From Sulfurimonas sp. HSL3-1 (lineage in GTDB: Bacteria; Campylobacterota; Campylobacteria; Campylobacterales; Sulfurimonadaceae), in the NCBI RefSeq assembly GCF_039645995.1, contig NZ_CP147920.1:620001-684000 (forward strand): 64,000 nt of DNA, read 5' to 3'. The notes below the pieces were generated by a model. That model was not told the origin of the DNA and did no database searches. It saw only the letters and a program-made list of their open reading frames with translations. Position numbers and translations under genes: made by a program. This document shows positions 28,522 to 36,986 of the stretch, piece after piece (the first letter of the stretch is position 1; every line of letters starts with the position of its first letter).

Positions 28522-30133
28522 TGGCCTCTGCAGCTGTTTCTTTTGCGGTCAGGCCGACTTCACTGTCGGTAAACTTGGTATATCCAAGATCAGAAAGGGA
28601 GAGCGTGTTGTTCTCTTTCTTGATAATGTGCGGTTCGATAACGATAACGAGTTCCGTCGTATCCACAGCTTTTTCTTCGTATTTGAAGAGATAACCGAGC
28701 CCCGGGATGTCACCAAGAAGCGGCACTCTGTTGGTATGCATGCTTTCGGACTTATCGATCAGACCGCCGATAATGATACTGTTGCCGTCTTTAACGGTCA
28801 CAACAGAGGCAAGCTGGCGGCGGTCAAGATCCGGCGGCATGGAGCGCTTCTGCTGCTCAAGTTCGTCACTGCTGAGTTTAATCCTCGTCTGGCTGACCGA
28901 AGGATTGATCTTGAGGGTGATTGTATTGTCGTTGGCGATCTCCGGTGTGATGTCCAGCAGAACACCGGCGAAGATGGAGTTGACCTCTTCGTTTTGTGTG
29001 GTCTGCGATGTACCGGCTGAACTACCGGCCAGAATCTGGGACTGTTGGATCTTGTAGAAGTACTCCGTACCGACAGTGATGAGGGCGGGTTGGTTGTTGA
29101 GGGTCAGCACCTTCGGGTTGGAGATCGCGTCAACGTCTCCCTGCGTTTTGAGGAACTTGACCAGTTCATTGATCGTATTGCCCCCGGTGAGTTTGAGCAG
29201 TGATGCCGGACCGGAATAGCCTGCGGTTCCCCCCGTCAGGATATTCCCCGTCGTATCAAAGGTGGAAACGTTCAAAGCATCGAGTTTGTCAATGTGAAAC
29301 GAAAGGTTCTGCAGGGCATAGATCTGGGACCAGTCGATCCCCGTTGAACTACTGTTGTTGAGCGTAACGGCCATCATCCGGACGTCGATCAGTACCTGGT
29401 ACTGGATCTTTTTCTGCAGTTGGTTGAGGTACTTCTCAAGACGCTGCTGCTGGCGTACCGTCGCCGTGACGGTGACGAGCCCCGCGTTTTTGTTGACGAT
29501 CGGAGCTTCCGCCTGGTAGAAGTCCGTCGGACGGTTCAGGACACGCTGCAGTTCGAGGTCGAGTTCTTCCCAGAATTTGACCTCGTCGAGGGACTCGATC
29601 TTGATACCTGAGGTGTTGTTCTGCGTAATCTGCATGGAGCCGCCGCCGAGGTCAGCCCCCTGGCCGCCGCCACCGCCGCCGGATTGGCTGCTTGAACTCC
29701 CGGTTGCCTGGGAGCTGCTGAGCAGAATATCCGTACTGCCGATACTTTTACGGGCACTGATAATGTAGTCGATGTTGTAGGTCTTCGTCTCGATAAAGGA
29801 GATCTTGAGGATATTGTTCTCCAGGGTGTAGTTGAGGTTGTTGTCAACCAGGAGAATATCCAGGACCTCGTTCAGGGTGAGATTCTTCAGATTGGTCCGC
29901 TGCAAGCGCTTGGACATCTTTTTTTCAGCTTCATTGTCGCTGATGATCAGCGTGAGTTCACATTCGTTGCTCAGCTGATCGACATATTTGGAGATGGTCA
30001 TCCCCTTCGCTCCGCTGATGGAAAAGAGCTCATAGGTACAGTCTGCTGCCTGTACCGATGAAGCCAGCAGTAGGGCCGCGGCTACCGAAGTGATTGACTT
30101 GTGGATGCTTTGGAATGGAGTCATGTTTTTCAT
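28511..30133 (-). CDS. mshL: Type IV pilus/MSHA-type secretin (MshL/CtsD family)
   Basis: A 540-residue outer-membrane secretin. The signal peptide ends at SVQA (about residue 29), followed by an N-terminal STN-like domain (KYVDQLSNECELTLIISD) and a short Gly/Ser-rich linker near 155-170. The C-terminal secretin core contains NPKVLTLNNQPALITVG and the signature VTVKDGNSIIIGGLI, then VPLLGDIPGLGYLF. AGGAAAAG lies 5 bases before the chosen ATG. Known members form the gated outer-membrane pore through which pili or DNA pass. Confidence 0.92.
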   Translation of the reverse strand: MKNMTPFQSIHKSITSVAAALLLASSVQAADCTYELFSISGAKGMTISKYVDQLSNECELTLIISDNEAEKKMSKRLQRTNLKNLTLNEVLDILLVDNNLNYTLENNILKISFIETKTYNIDYIISARKSIGSTDILLSSSQATGSSSSQSGGGGGGQGADLGGGSMQITQNNTSGIKIESLDEVKFWEELDLELQRVLNRPTDFYQAEAPIVNKNAGLVTVTATVRQQQRLEKYLNQLQKKIQYQVLIDVRMMAVTLNNSSSTGIDWSQIYALQNLSFHIDKLDALNVSTFDTTGNILTGGTAGYSGPASLLKLTGGNTINELVKFLKTQGDVDAISNPKVLTLNNQPALITVGTEYFYKIQQSQILAGSSAGTSQTTQNEEVNSIFAGVLLDITPEIANDNTITLKINPSVSQTRIKLSSDELEQQKRSMPPDLDRRQLASVVTVKDGNSIIIGGLIDKSESMHTNRVPLLGDIPGLGYLFKYEEKAVDTTELVIVIEPHIIKKENNTLSLSDLGYTKFTDSEVGLTAKETAAEANAE

Positions 30134-30142
30134 CGTCTTTTC

Positions 30143-30568
30143 CTATTTGGCGTTGATTTGGATTTTTGGGTTCTTCTTCTTCAGCGTCAGCGTTACTTCT
30201 TTCTTCTTCTTCTGAAGCAAGACGCTGTCGCGTTCGATCTTCGTGATGACGTACCCGTAAATGGTATCTTTTTCTTTGTACCATTTGCCGTCAATCAGCG
30301 CGGTGCGGCTGTTGATGACGGATTCGAGGGTCATGTACCTCTGCTTGGGACGCTTCACGTATGTGCCCGTCGCCTTTGCCTTATGGGGCTGGTTGAGGAT
30401 CAGTTGGGCCCTAAAGGGATCTTGTAATCCGTACAGCGCACTGGCATGAACCCCCTTGCGGGGCGGTTTGATCGCTGCGATCTCATCGTCTACCCACTTC
30501 ATGTCAGGCTGCATGCCCTCGGCGAGTACGATCAACGGTAGGGTGAGGAGTAGTAGCTTTGTTTTCAT
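30143..30568 (-). CDS. Small periplasmic pilus-operon protein (MshK/CtsR position)
   Basis: A 141-residue exported protein with signal MKTKLLLLTLPLIVLAEG. The start at 30568 overlaps the upstream gene end and is preferred over the in-frame ATG at 30586. The C-terminal half (LIDGKWYKEKDTIYGYVITKIERDSVLL) has the shape of a small beta-barrel such as that in PilP/MshK/GspC-type proteins, which couple the inner-membrane complex to the secretin. Lys-rich C-terminus. Assignment is by position and pattern. Confidence 0.75.
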   Translation of the reverse strand: MKTKLLLLTLPLIVLAEGMQPDMKWVDDEIAAIKPPRKGVHASALYGLQDPFRAQLILNQPHKAKATGTYVKRPKQRYMTLESVINSRTALIDGKWYKEKDTIYGYVITKIERDSVLLQKKKKEVTLTLKKKNPKIQINAK

Positions 30569-31200
30569 TAGTAAGTAATCCCCCATACAGATGAGTTGAC
30601 GTCGAGTTCCAGTTTTTCTTTGGCTCTGAGGTCAAGACCGTGCAGGTCAATGACGAGATCGCTCTGCTCCATCGCATTGATGAATTTGAGCATATTGTCG
30701 AATTGACCACTTGCAAAGACCTTAATATCCAAGACATGACCGAACTTCTCTTTTTCAATGGCGCGTTTGTTGCTGAGAAGCGCGAGCTTGATGTTGTATT
30801 TTTTTGCGTTTTCGGCAATCGAGTCGATATATTTACCCCAAGCTTCTTCATTATAGAAGAGTTCGGAGATCTGGCTGATCTTGAAGTTGATGTACTCATT
30901 TTTCTCCTGAGTCGCTACCGTCTCCATTTTGATCGCTTCAATCTGCGCTTCGATCTGCTTGATTTCACTTTCGGGGTGCATCGCCAGGTACTGCTCATCC
31001 GCCCGGAGTTTTTGTTCGACGGCGATTCTCTCTTGTTTGACTTGGAGATATTCGCGCTCGGCACTTTCCCAGAAAAGAAGATAGGAAAACGCCACCAGTG
31101 CCACGGCGATCAGACCGTAGATCATATAGACCTCGCCCTGCTTTTTGCTGGCGAAGGACTGGTCTATCGGATAGAGATATTGTTCAAGATTGAATTTCAT
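30568..31200 (-). CDS. PilO/MshJ-like inner-membrane alignment protein
   Basis: A 210-residue bitopic protein: a short cytoplasmic N-terminus, one membrane helix (MIYGLIAVALVAFSYLLFW), a coiled coil (YLQVKQERIAVEQKL through EAQIEAIKMETVATQEK) and a C-terminal ferredoxin-like domain (VLDIKVFASGQFDNMLKFINAM). This is the architecture of PilO/GspM/MshJ. It overlaps both neighbours by a few bases. Confidence 0.82.
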   Translation of the reverse strand: MKFNLEQYLYPIDQSFASKKQGEVYMIYGLIAVALVAFSYLLFWESAEREYLQVKQERIAVEQKLRADEQYLAMHPESEIKQIEAQIEAIKMETVATQEKNEYINFKISQISELFYNEEAWGKYIDSIAENAKKYNIKLALLSNKRAIEKEKFGHVLDIKVFASGQFDNMLKFINAMEQSDLVIDLHGLDLRAKEKLELDVNSSVWGITY

Positions 31201-32729
31201 TTCAGCACCACCTTCAGGTCACCGCGGTAATAGTTGGTTTCCTCATCCAATTCGATTTTTTCGATGTTATAGTGGAAACGCTGTGTACGGTGTTTTGTCA
31301 TAAATTCGACCAGATCGGTAATTTGTTTGTCCTTTTTCGCCATGACACGTAAACTGAAAGTTTTTTCATGGTCATCCTGTTTATAGTTGATATCGGCAAC
31401 GCTGACGTCAAACCGATTCAACTCTCTGGTAAGGGCAGCCATGATTTCTGCTTTCATGGGGTAATTGACCTTGACGTCATGGATTTTGATCAGTGTCGCT
31501 TTTCGCTCTTCGAAGAGTTCGATCTCTGCATCAAGCAGCTTCTGCGCTTCTGCCTTTTGCGCCAGTTTGAGATTGATGGTCTCTTCGCGGGTCACCTTGA
31601 TGGCATGCGTCTCGCGGTACTGCTTTTCCAGGAGGGCTTTACGAACGCTTTCGGCATACCCCATCGTCCAGTAGGTGACGGGGTAGGCAAATGCGACGAC
31701 GAGCGAAAGGGCTGTGACGGCGAAGAGCTTACCGCTGTGGCGTTGGAAAAACGGCGGCGGCCGGTGGTAGATGGAAAAGTTGACGTCATAGCGTGCGGCT
31801 TTGTCCGTACGGACATACAGCTGCATCAGCTGGTGGATTTGGTCAATGTAGCTGTCCGTCGCAAAACCGTAGGAGAAGTCGAACGCCTTGGCCTCAAACC
31901 CCAGATAGGTCTGGCAATACTCGTCAACCCCGGCAATAGAGCCGATCTGCGAACCGATATAAATCTCTTCGATCGTTTCGATTTCGTAAGCGCGTTTCGC
32001 GTAATTAAGAACGTCGTTGATATGGAGGAAGAGTTCGCCGAAGAGTTTGATCAGGTATTTTTGGTACTCCGGATTCTGCGTCGCAAGCCCTTCGGTCGCA
32101 AGCAGCGTCTGAAAGTCCGCAAGGTCGATCTGCTCGCCCAGGAGCTCGCAGAAACGCTCATGCATGTCACGGAAAGAGTATTTGAGACTCTTTGTGTAGA
32201 CGAATTCCTGCTCATTATAGAGGGTGAAGAAGGCGTCATTTTCCTGGAAATAGATGTAGCAGTGGGCACCGTATCCCTGAACGATCTCATGGCTGTAGAG
32301 GGTTTTGAGCAGCAGCGGTACCGGAACGATCTGGTCGACATACTGCAGATCGGAAACCGTTTGCGCAAAGGTCTCGTCGATGACGAGCGGGTCGACAATA
32401 AATACATGGAAGGTGCGTTCTTTCGCACTCCCGTCCGTCGGCACCTCGATGAAGTCGATCGTGTACTCGATCGCCATGTCGAGGGCGAGTTCTTCGTATG
32501 CCTTGGTTTCAATGACAAAAGCAAGATCGTCATCCGGGATGTTTTTGCTTACACCGATCTGGGCCGTGATGAAGCTACTCGTGTTGAGATAGGAAATCCC
32601 GTACTGTTTCTTACCATACTGCGGGTTTTTAGCAGCACTTAACTGATTACCGCTCCCGAGGTAGTAGGTGTGATTATACGGGTTGTTCGAGAGGACCGTA
32701 TCAAAAACCTGCTCGTTAGAATTGTTCAT
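31197..32729 (-). CDS. PilM/PilN-like protein, first gene of the pilus operon (MshI position)
   Basis: A 510-residue protein. ATG 32729 is chosen over the in-frame upstream ATG at 32774 because AGGG precedes it and the upstream part reads through a leader region. The N-terminal 330 residues look like an actin-like PilM/MshI cytoplasmic domain (LAFVIETKAYEELALDMAIEY; VPLLLKTLYSHEIVQGYG). One membrane helix near residue 350 (LFAVTALSLVVAFAYPVTYW) is followed by a coiled coil and a small PilN-like domain (MAALTRELNRFDVSVADINY). A single-chain PilM-PilN arrangement is what MshI/GspL show. It is preceded by a leader of up to about 180 bases. Confidence 0.82.
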   Translation of the reverse strand: MNNSNEQVFDTVLSNNPYNHTYYLGSGNQLSAAKNPQYGKKQYGISYLNTSSFITAQIGVSKNIPDDDLAFVIETKAYEELALDMAIEYTIDFIEVPTDGSAKERTFHVFIVDPLVIDETFAQTVSDLQYVDQIVPVPLLLKTLYSHEIVQGYGAHCYIYFQENDAFFTLYNEQEFVYTKSLKYSFRDMHERFCELLGEQIDLADFQTLLATEGLATQNPEYQKYLIKLFGELFLHINDVLNYAKRAYEIETIEEIYIGSQIGSIAGVDEYCQTYLGFEAKAFDFSYGFATDSYIDQIHQLMQLYVRTDKAARYDVNFSIYHRPPPFFQRHSGKLFAVTALSLVVAFAYPVTYWTMGYAESVRKALLEKQYRETHAIKVTREETINLKLAQKAEAQKLLDAEIELFEERKATLIKIHDVKVNYPMKAEIMAALTRELNRFDVSVADINYKQDDHEKTFSLRVMAKKDKQITDLVEFMTKHRTQRFHYNIEKIELDEETNYYRGDLKVVLK

Positions 32730-32754
32730 GTCGCAAATCCCTGTTCTTTTTGGA

Positions 32755-32840
32755 CTGTCCGGCAGCCATGTCATGAAGGGCGAATACTATCTCTAGATAG
32801 CCGGGGGCAACCGGATTGCCACCCGTTTTTTTTCACCTGG
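32755..32840 (-). ncRNA. Candidate structured leader RNA of the pilus operon
   Basis: In the transcript direction this part of the leader can fold into a GGCAA/TTGCC hairpin with a TCCGG loop (32806-32820), followed by a CTATC/GATAG hairpin with a TAGA tetraloop (32787-32800). The second hairpin is enclosed by a pairing of CCGG at 32801-32804 with CCGG at 32759-32762. Single-stranded parts include an A-run and TTCATGACATGG. The compact order of paired elements looks like a cis-regulatory RNA. It does not match the cyclic-di-GMP riboswitch sequences I remember. The remaining gap 32841-33029 is AT-rich, with a possible TACAAT -10 at 32916-32921, and has no gene. Confidence 0.4.
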
Positions 32841-33029
32841 TTCATTTTTTAACAACATAAAACCACATTGCAAAATAACACAGAGTGTTATCGTTCTGAG
32901 GTTTCACACATTTTCATTGTAGCCCAAGTAAACTTAAAAATTTTCTTATAAGTGTGCAAAAAAGCCCTAGTTATGGTTGTCGCGGGGGAGTGAGGTAGAA
33001 TCTATTTTTATGGCTAATCTGCCGGAGGC

Positions 33030-33905
33030 TCAGGTTTGGTACCCGAGGTCTTCAAGCATCTTCTTATCGTTGGTCCAGTTGGGTTTCACGCTGACAAACA
33101 GATCAAGGTAGGCGCGGTGGCCGGAAAGAGACTCGATCTTTTGGCGGGCATGTTTGCCGATGCGCTTGATCGTTGCCCCGCCTTTGCCGATCATGATCCC
33201 TTTCTGGCTCTCCTTTTCAACGATGATCGTTGCGCGAATATGGTCGATGTCGTCGGCTTCGTCGATTTTGTCAATGACGACATCCGTACCGTAGGGGATT
33301 TCGTCGCTGATATTCTCGAAAATTGATTCGCGGATGAACTCTCGGAAGATGTCCCGCAGTTTCTCATTGGTGAGGTCTTCAGGGTCAAAGAGGTAGGGCG
33401 ATTCCGGCAGAAAGCGCGTAATGACTTCTTTGAGCTGTTCGAGACCGGTATGCTTGGTCACAGAGACGGGAATGAGGGCCTCGAAGTGTTCAGAGAAGGC
33501 ATTGTACTCTGCGATTCTGGCCAGCAGCTCCCCCTGGGAGATCTGGTCGATCTTGCTCAGTGCAATGAGGTGTTTTTTCCCGCCGGCGAGCTCCAAGAAG
33601 CGTTTGTAGTGCTTGACGCTGTCCGCGGCGGGGGCCAGGTAGACAATGAGGTCGCAGTCACCGATTGCCTTGAGGGCCTCTTCGAGCATGAACTGGTTGA
33701 GTTTGCGCTCTTTTTCATGCAGGCCGGGCGTATCGACGAAGATCAGCTGATCCTCCCCGTGCATGACAATGGCGTTGAGTCGTCTGCGCGTCGCATTGGC
33801 TTTCTGGCTGACCATGGCGATTTTTTCGCCCAGCAGGGCATTGAGCAAAGTGCTTTTGCCCGCATTCGGGCGTCCGACGAGGGCGATAAAACCGGCTTTG
33901 GTCAT
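33030..33905 (-). CDS. era: GTPase Era
   Basis: A 291-residue GTPase needed for 16S rRNA maturation and 30S assembly. ATG 33905 is preceded by AAGGAG at good spacing; the frame is open further upstream only because it crosses hslU in another frame. G-motifs: GRPNAGKSTLLNALLG (G1), TRRRLNA (G2), DTPGLHEKE (G3) and ALSKIDQI (G4, TKxD variant SKID). The C-terminal KH domain includes GIMIGKGGATIKRIGKHAR. It follows hslU by about 10 bases. Confidence 0.96.
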   Translation of the reverse strand: MTKAGFIALVGRPNAGKSTLLNALLGEKIAMVSQKANATRRRLNAIVMHGEDQLIFVDTPGLHEKERKLNQFMLEEALKAIGDCDLIVYLAPAADSVKHYKRFLELAGGKKHLIALSKIDQISQGELLARIAEYNAFSEHFEALIPVSVTKHTGLEQLKEVITRFLPESPYLFDPEDLTNEKLRDIFREFIRESIFENISDEIPYGTDVVIDKIDEADDIDHIRATIIVEKESQKGIMIGKGGATIKRIGKHARQKIESLSGHRAYLDLFVSVKPNWTNDKKMLEDLGYQT

Positions 33906-33915
33906 ACAGGGCTCC

Positions 33916-35244
33916 TTAGAGGATATAACGGGAGAGGTCTTCATCCTCGATGACGATGTCCAGTTTATCATGGACGATCGTTTTGCTGACGGTATAGATC
34001 TTCCCGGCGTAGGATTCGGCGTCAAAACTGATCTCTTCGAGCACCTTTTCCAAGATGGTGTGCAGACGTCTGGCACCAATGTCTTCGGTCTTTTCATTGG
34101 CCTGCTGCGCGAGGGCGGCGATGGCACGGATGGCGTCGTCATCAAATTCAAGGGTGACTTCTTCGACGGCGAGCAGCGCCTTGTACTGTTTTATCAGCGA
34201 GTTCCTCGGCTGGGTGAGGATGGAGTAGAGCGCCTCTTCGTCAAGGGACTGCAGCTCGACGCGAAGCGGAAAACGCCCCTGAAGCTCGGGGATAAGGTCG
34301 CTGGGCTTGGTCAGGTGAAAGGCCCCGGCGGCGATGAAAAGGATGTGGTCGGTTTTGACCGGCCCGTACTTGGTGCCGACGCTGCTCCCTTCAACGATAG
34401 GCAGCAGGTCGCGCTGTACCCCCTCTTTGCTGGGGTCGTTGCGACCCTGACTCTTGGCGCTGACGGCGATTTTGTCGATTTCGTCGAGGAAGATGATGCC
34501 GCCGTCTTCCGCGCGGCGTACGGCCTCGCTTCGGATGGCGTCCATGTCCAGAAGCGCTTCGGTCGCTTCGCTGTCGAGGATACGGATGGCATCGGAGACT
34601 TTCATCTCCTTTTTGTTCTCTTTTTTGTTGATCGAACTGAACATTTTGGCGAAGGATTCCTGCATCTTCGCCATCTCCGGCGGCATGCCGCTGTCGTTGA
34701 ACTCGATATTTCCCTTGGGGAGCTCGATCTCGATGGTTTTGTCGTTCATCTCGCCGTCAATGACCCTCTGCCGCATCCGTTCGCGGGAGGAGGCATATTC
34801 GGCTTTCTTGGTCTCCGAGGAGAGGGGTGGCAGCGGCGGCAGCAGCTTGTCGACGATCTTGTCGAGGACGTACGCTTTGATCTTCTCTTCGTTTGCCGCT
34901 TTCTGCTCCTCTTTGACGAGGGCGATGGAGGTCATGACGAGATCGCGGACCATCGATTCGACGTCGCGGCCGACGAACCCGACCTCCGTGAATTTGCTCG
35001 CTTCGACCTTGATGAAGGGGACGCCCATCATCTTGGCCAGTCGGCGGGAGATCTCCGTCTTTCCGACCCCGGTTGAACCGATCATCAGGATGTTCTTGGG
35101 CATGATCTCCTGCTGCATCTCGCCATCAAGCTGCATACGGCGGTAACGGGTGCGCAGGGCCAGGGCGATGCTCTTTTTCGCGGCCTGCTGGCCGATAATG
35201 TAGGCATCGAGGTAGGAGACGATCTCGTTGGGGGTCATGTTCAT
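33916..35244 (-). CDS. hslU: HslU, ATPase subunit of the HslVU protease
   Basis: A 442-residue AAA+ unfoldase that feeds substrates into HslV. ATG 35244 overlaps the hslV stop by ATGA. It starts [19 protein letters not shown] and has Walker [17 protein letters not shown], the pore motif region near [14 protein letters not shown], an intermediate domain (about 110-220), Walker [13 protein letters not shown], and a C-terminal helix ending DLSRYIL, the tail that docks into HslV. Length is normal. Confidence 0.97.
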   Translation of the reverse strand: MNMTPNEIVSYLDAYIIGQQAAKKSIALALRTRYRRMQLDGEMQQEIMPKNILMIGSTGVGKTEISRRLAKMMGVPFIKVEASKFTEVGFVGRDVESMVRDLVMTSIALVKEEQKAANEEKIKAYVLDKIVDKLLPPLPPLSSETKKAEYASSRERMRQRVIDGEMNDKTIEIELPKGNIEFNDSGMPPEMAKMQESFAKMFSSINKKENKKEMKVSDAIRILDSEATEALLDMDAIRSEAVRRAEDGGIIFLDEIDKIAVSAKSQGRNDPSKEGVQRDLLPIVEGSSVGTKYGPVKTDHILFIAAGAFHLTKPSDLIPELQGRFPLRVELQSLDEEALYSILTQPRNSLIKQYKALLAVEEVTLEFDDDAIRAIAALAQQANEKTEDIGARRLHTILEKVLEEISFDAESYAGKIYTVSKTIVHDKLDIVIEDEDLSRYIL

Positions 35245-35786
35245 GCTTCCGAGGCCTCCAGGGTAAGGATTTTGATCTCGTGGTTGGTGTAGATGCAGAG
35301 GTCCGCCGCGATATGCAGGCTCTCCTCGACGAGGGACTCGGGTGTCATGTCCGCATGCTTTTTCAGGGCACGGGCGCTGGCGATGGCGTAGTTTCCGCCG
35401 CTGCCGATGGAGGCGATTTGGCCATCCTCGGGCTCGACGACGTCGCCGTTGCCGGTCAGGATGAAGATGTGCTCTGTGTTGAGGACGATCATCATCGCTT
35501 CCAGACGCCGAAGGACCTTGTCTTTCCGCCACGCTTTGGAGAAGTCGATGATGGCCTTGACCATGTCCCCCTTGCGTGCGGAGAGGAACTCCTCGAACAT
35601 GTCGAAGAGGTTGAAAGCGTCCGCCGTGGAGCCGGCGAATCCGGCGAGGACCTGGCCGTTGTGCAGTTTGCGGATCTTGGTGGCGTTGTTCTTTAAGACG
35701 GTGTGCCCGAAGGTGACCTGCCCGTCCCCGCCGATGACCGCCTTGCCCTCACCCTTGTACGCGAGGATCGTCGTTGCGTCGAACAT
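35241..35786 (-). CDS. hslV: HslV, peptidase subunit of the HslVU protease
   Basis: A 181-residue threonine peptidase forming the two-hexamer core. The start [12 protein letters not shown] implies removal of a four-residue propeptide to expose the catalytic Thr of [12 protein letters not shown] and [14 protein letters not shown] are family signatures. The start overlaps the rplI stop (TAATG) and the end overlaps hslU, so all three are coupled. Confidence 0.96.
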   Translation of the reverse strand: MFDATTILAYKGEGKAVIGGDGQVTFGHTVLKNNATKIRKLHNGQVLAGFAGSTADAFNLFDMFEEFLSARKGDMVKAIIDFSKAWRKDKVLRRLEAMMIVLNTEHIFILTGNGDVVEPEDGQIASIGSGGNYAIASARALKKHADMTPESLVEESLHIAADLCIYTNHEIKILTLEASEA

Positions 35787-36232
35787 TATGCACCTACGAT
35801 GTCGAGGTGCAGCAGCGCATGGATGCCGTGGCCGAGTTTGAGGTCGACCTCGTGCTTCCCGGTCATTTTGATCGCCTTTTTGGCTTCAATGTGCTTTTTG
35901 TCGATGGTGATGCCGTGCGCATCTTCGAGTGCTTTAGCGATGTCATCTTTGGTGACGGCGCCGAAGAGGTGGCCGGTATCGCCCAGTTTTTTGGCGATCG
36001 TTACCTCCAGGGCTTCGAGCTTCGCTTTCATGGCAGTGAGGTCGGCGATCTCCTGGGCCTCGTTCGCAGCGGCCTGGCGTTTTGCTTCCTCCCATTCCGC
36101 GATCACCTCGTCGGTCGCATGTCTGGCAAACCCCTTGCCGATCAGGAAGTTCTTGCCGTAGCCGTCTTTGACCTCTTTGACCTCGCCGGCTTTGCCGAGG
36201 CTTTTGACATCTTTGATCAACAGTACTCTCAT
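35786..36232 (-). CDS. rplI: 50S ribosomal protein L9
   Basis: A 148-residue L9 with the N-terminal domain [21 protein letters not shown] and [13 protein letters not shown], a long connecting helix ([20 protein letters not shown]) and the C-terminal rRNA-binding domain ([14 protein letters not shown]). AAGGAG precedes the start. The order rplI-hslV-hslU-era is compact and translationally coupled. Confidence 0.97.
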   Translation of the reverse strand: MRVLLIKDVKSLGKAGEVKEVKDGYGKNFLIGKGFARHATDEVIAEWEEAKRQAAANEAQEIADLTAMKAKLEALEVTIAKKLGDTGHLFGAVTKDDIAKALEDAHGITIDKKHIEAKKAIKMTGKHEVDLKLGHGIHALLHLDIVGA

Positions 36233-36248
36233 CTCTTCTCCTTGTGTT

Positions 36249-36977
36249 TCAGCGTTCGAGCTCGCCGCCGTAGGCGACGATCCCGTAGGTCAGGTTGCCG
36301 ACGTCTTCAAATCCCATGTCGCTCAGGATACGTTGGCAGTGCGCACTTCGGCTGCCGACATGGCAGTAGACGATCAGCTTCTCTTTTTTGGAGAGTTTTG
36401 CGCTCTCCAGGGTGTCAAAGAAGCTGCTGGTAGGAATGAGGCGGTCGGCGCCCTTGATATGCCCCATCTGCCACTCCATGTGCTCACGCACGTCGATCAG
36501 TTTGAAATCGACCATGCCGAGCGTTCTCCCTTCGAGCAGGGCGGCGAGCTCGTCGCCGTCGAACTGCTCTTTTTGAAGCAGCAGCGCACACTCTTCGGCG
36601 CTGAGCCCTCGGGAGTGCTGATGGACGACCTCTTCGATCTCTTCCTCGCTACGGTGCTGGGCAGCATATTCGGGGGTGCAGAAGATCTGGCAGTGGCAGA
36701 CCCCGTCTTCGGGAATCTCTTTCTCGATGGCCGGTTTGCAGGGGCAGATGCGGTCCTGCTCTTTGTCGCCGGTGACGAAGAAGCAGGGGCAGTAGCGCTT
36801 GCCGTGCATCAGCTTGTTACGCGTCAGCCCCAGCTGGATGCCGTCGTTGATCTCCGCATCGGGGTTGTAAGACCAGCCGAACTGCTCGACGACTTTGTCG
36901 GTAAAGCGGATCGTCCGCTCGAGCTCGCTCTGGAATTCGTCAGAGTTGATATCGATCTTCGTAATTCCGCCGGCCAT
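36249..36977 (-). CDS. Ferredoxin-thioredoxin reductase catalytic domain fused to rhodanese
   Basis: A 242-residue fusion. The first half has the FTR beta-chain cysteine pattern CPC (63-65), CPC (78-80) and CHC (94-96), which in the known enzyme holds a [4Fe-4S] cluster next to the redox-active disulfide. The second half (about 150-240) is a rhodanese domain: DVREHMEWQMGHIKGA and the active loop YCHVGSR with Cys205, followed by GGELE. A helical linker (EEEIEEVVHQHS) joins them. FTR reduces thioredoxin-like partners, whereas rhodanese handles persulfide sulfur, so the fusion suggests a thiol/persulfide reductase role; this is inference. It lies between argG and rplI in the same direction. Confidence 0.88.
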   Translation of the reverse strand: MAGGITKIDINSDEFQSELERTIRFTDKVVEQFGWSYNPDAEINDGIQLGLTRNKLMHGKRYCPCFFVTGDKEQDRICPCKPAIEKEIPEDGVCHCQIFCTPEYAAQHRSEEEIEEVVHQHSRGLSAEECALLLQKEQFDGDELAALLEGRTLGMVDFKLIDVREHMEWQMGHIKGADRLIPTSSFFDTLESAKLSKKEKLIVYCHVGSRSAHCQRILSDMGFEDVGNLTYGIVAYGGELER

Positions 36978-36986
36978 CGTTTTTCC

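Noticed and set aside
32755-32840. The leader hairpins as a simple intrinsic terminator
   Set aside because: In the transcript direction the poly-A run lies upstream and no T-run follows the stems. On the other strand a T-run follows, but no rightward gene ends there.
33906-34151. An N-terminal extension of Era (in-frame start at 34151)
   Set aside because: It overlaps hslU in another frame, has no ribosome site and adds a Ser/Arg-rich non-Era sequence. ATG 33905 has AAGGAG.
35245-35532. An N-terminal extension of HslU
   Set aside because: The added residues are an out-of-frame reading of hslV. The ATGA overlap at 35244 gives the standard start.
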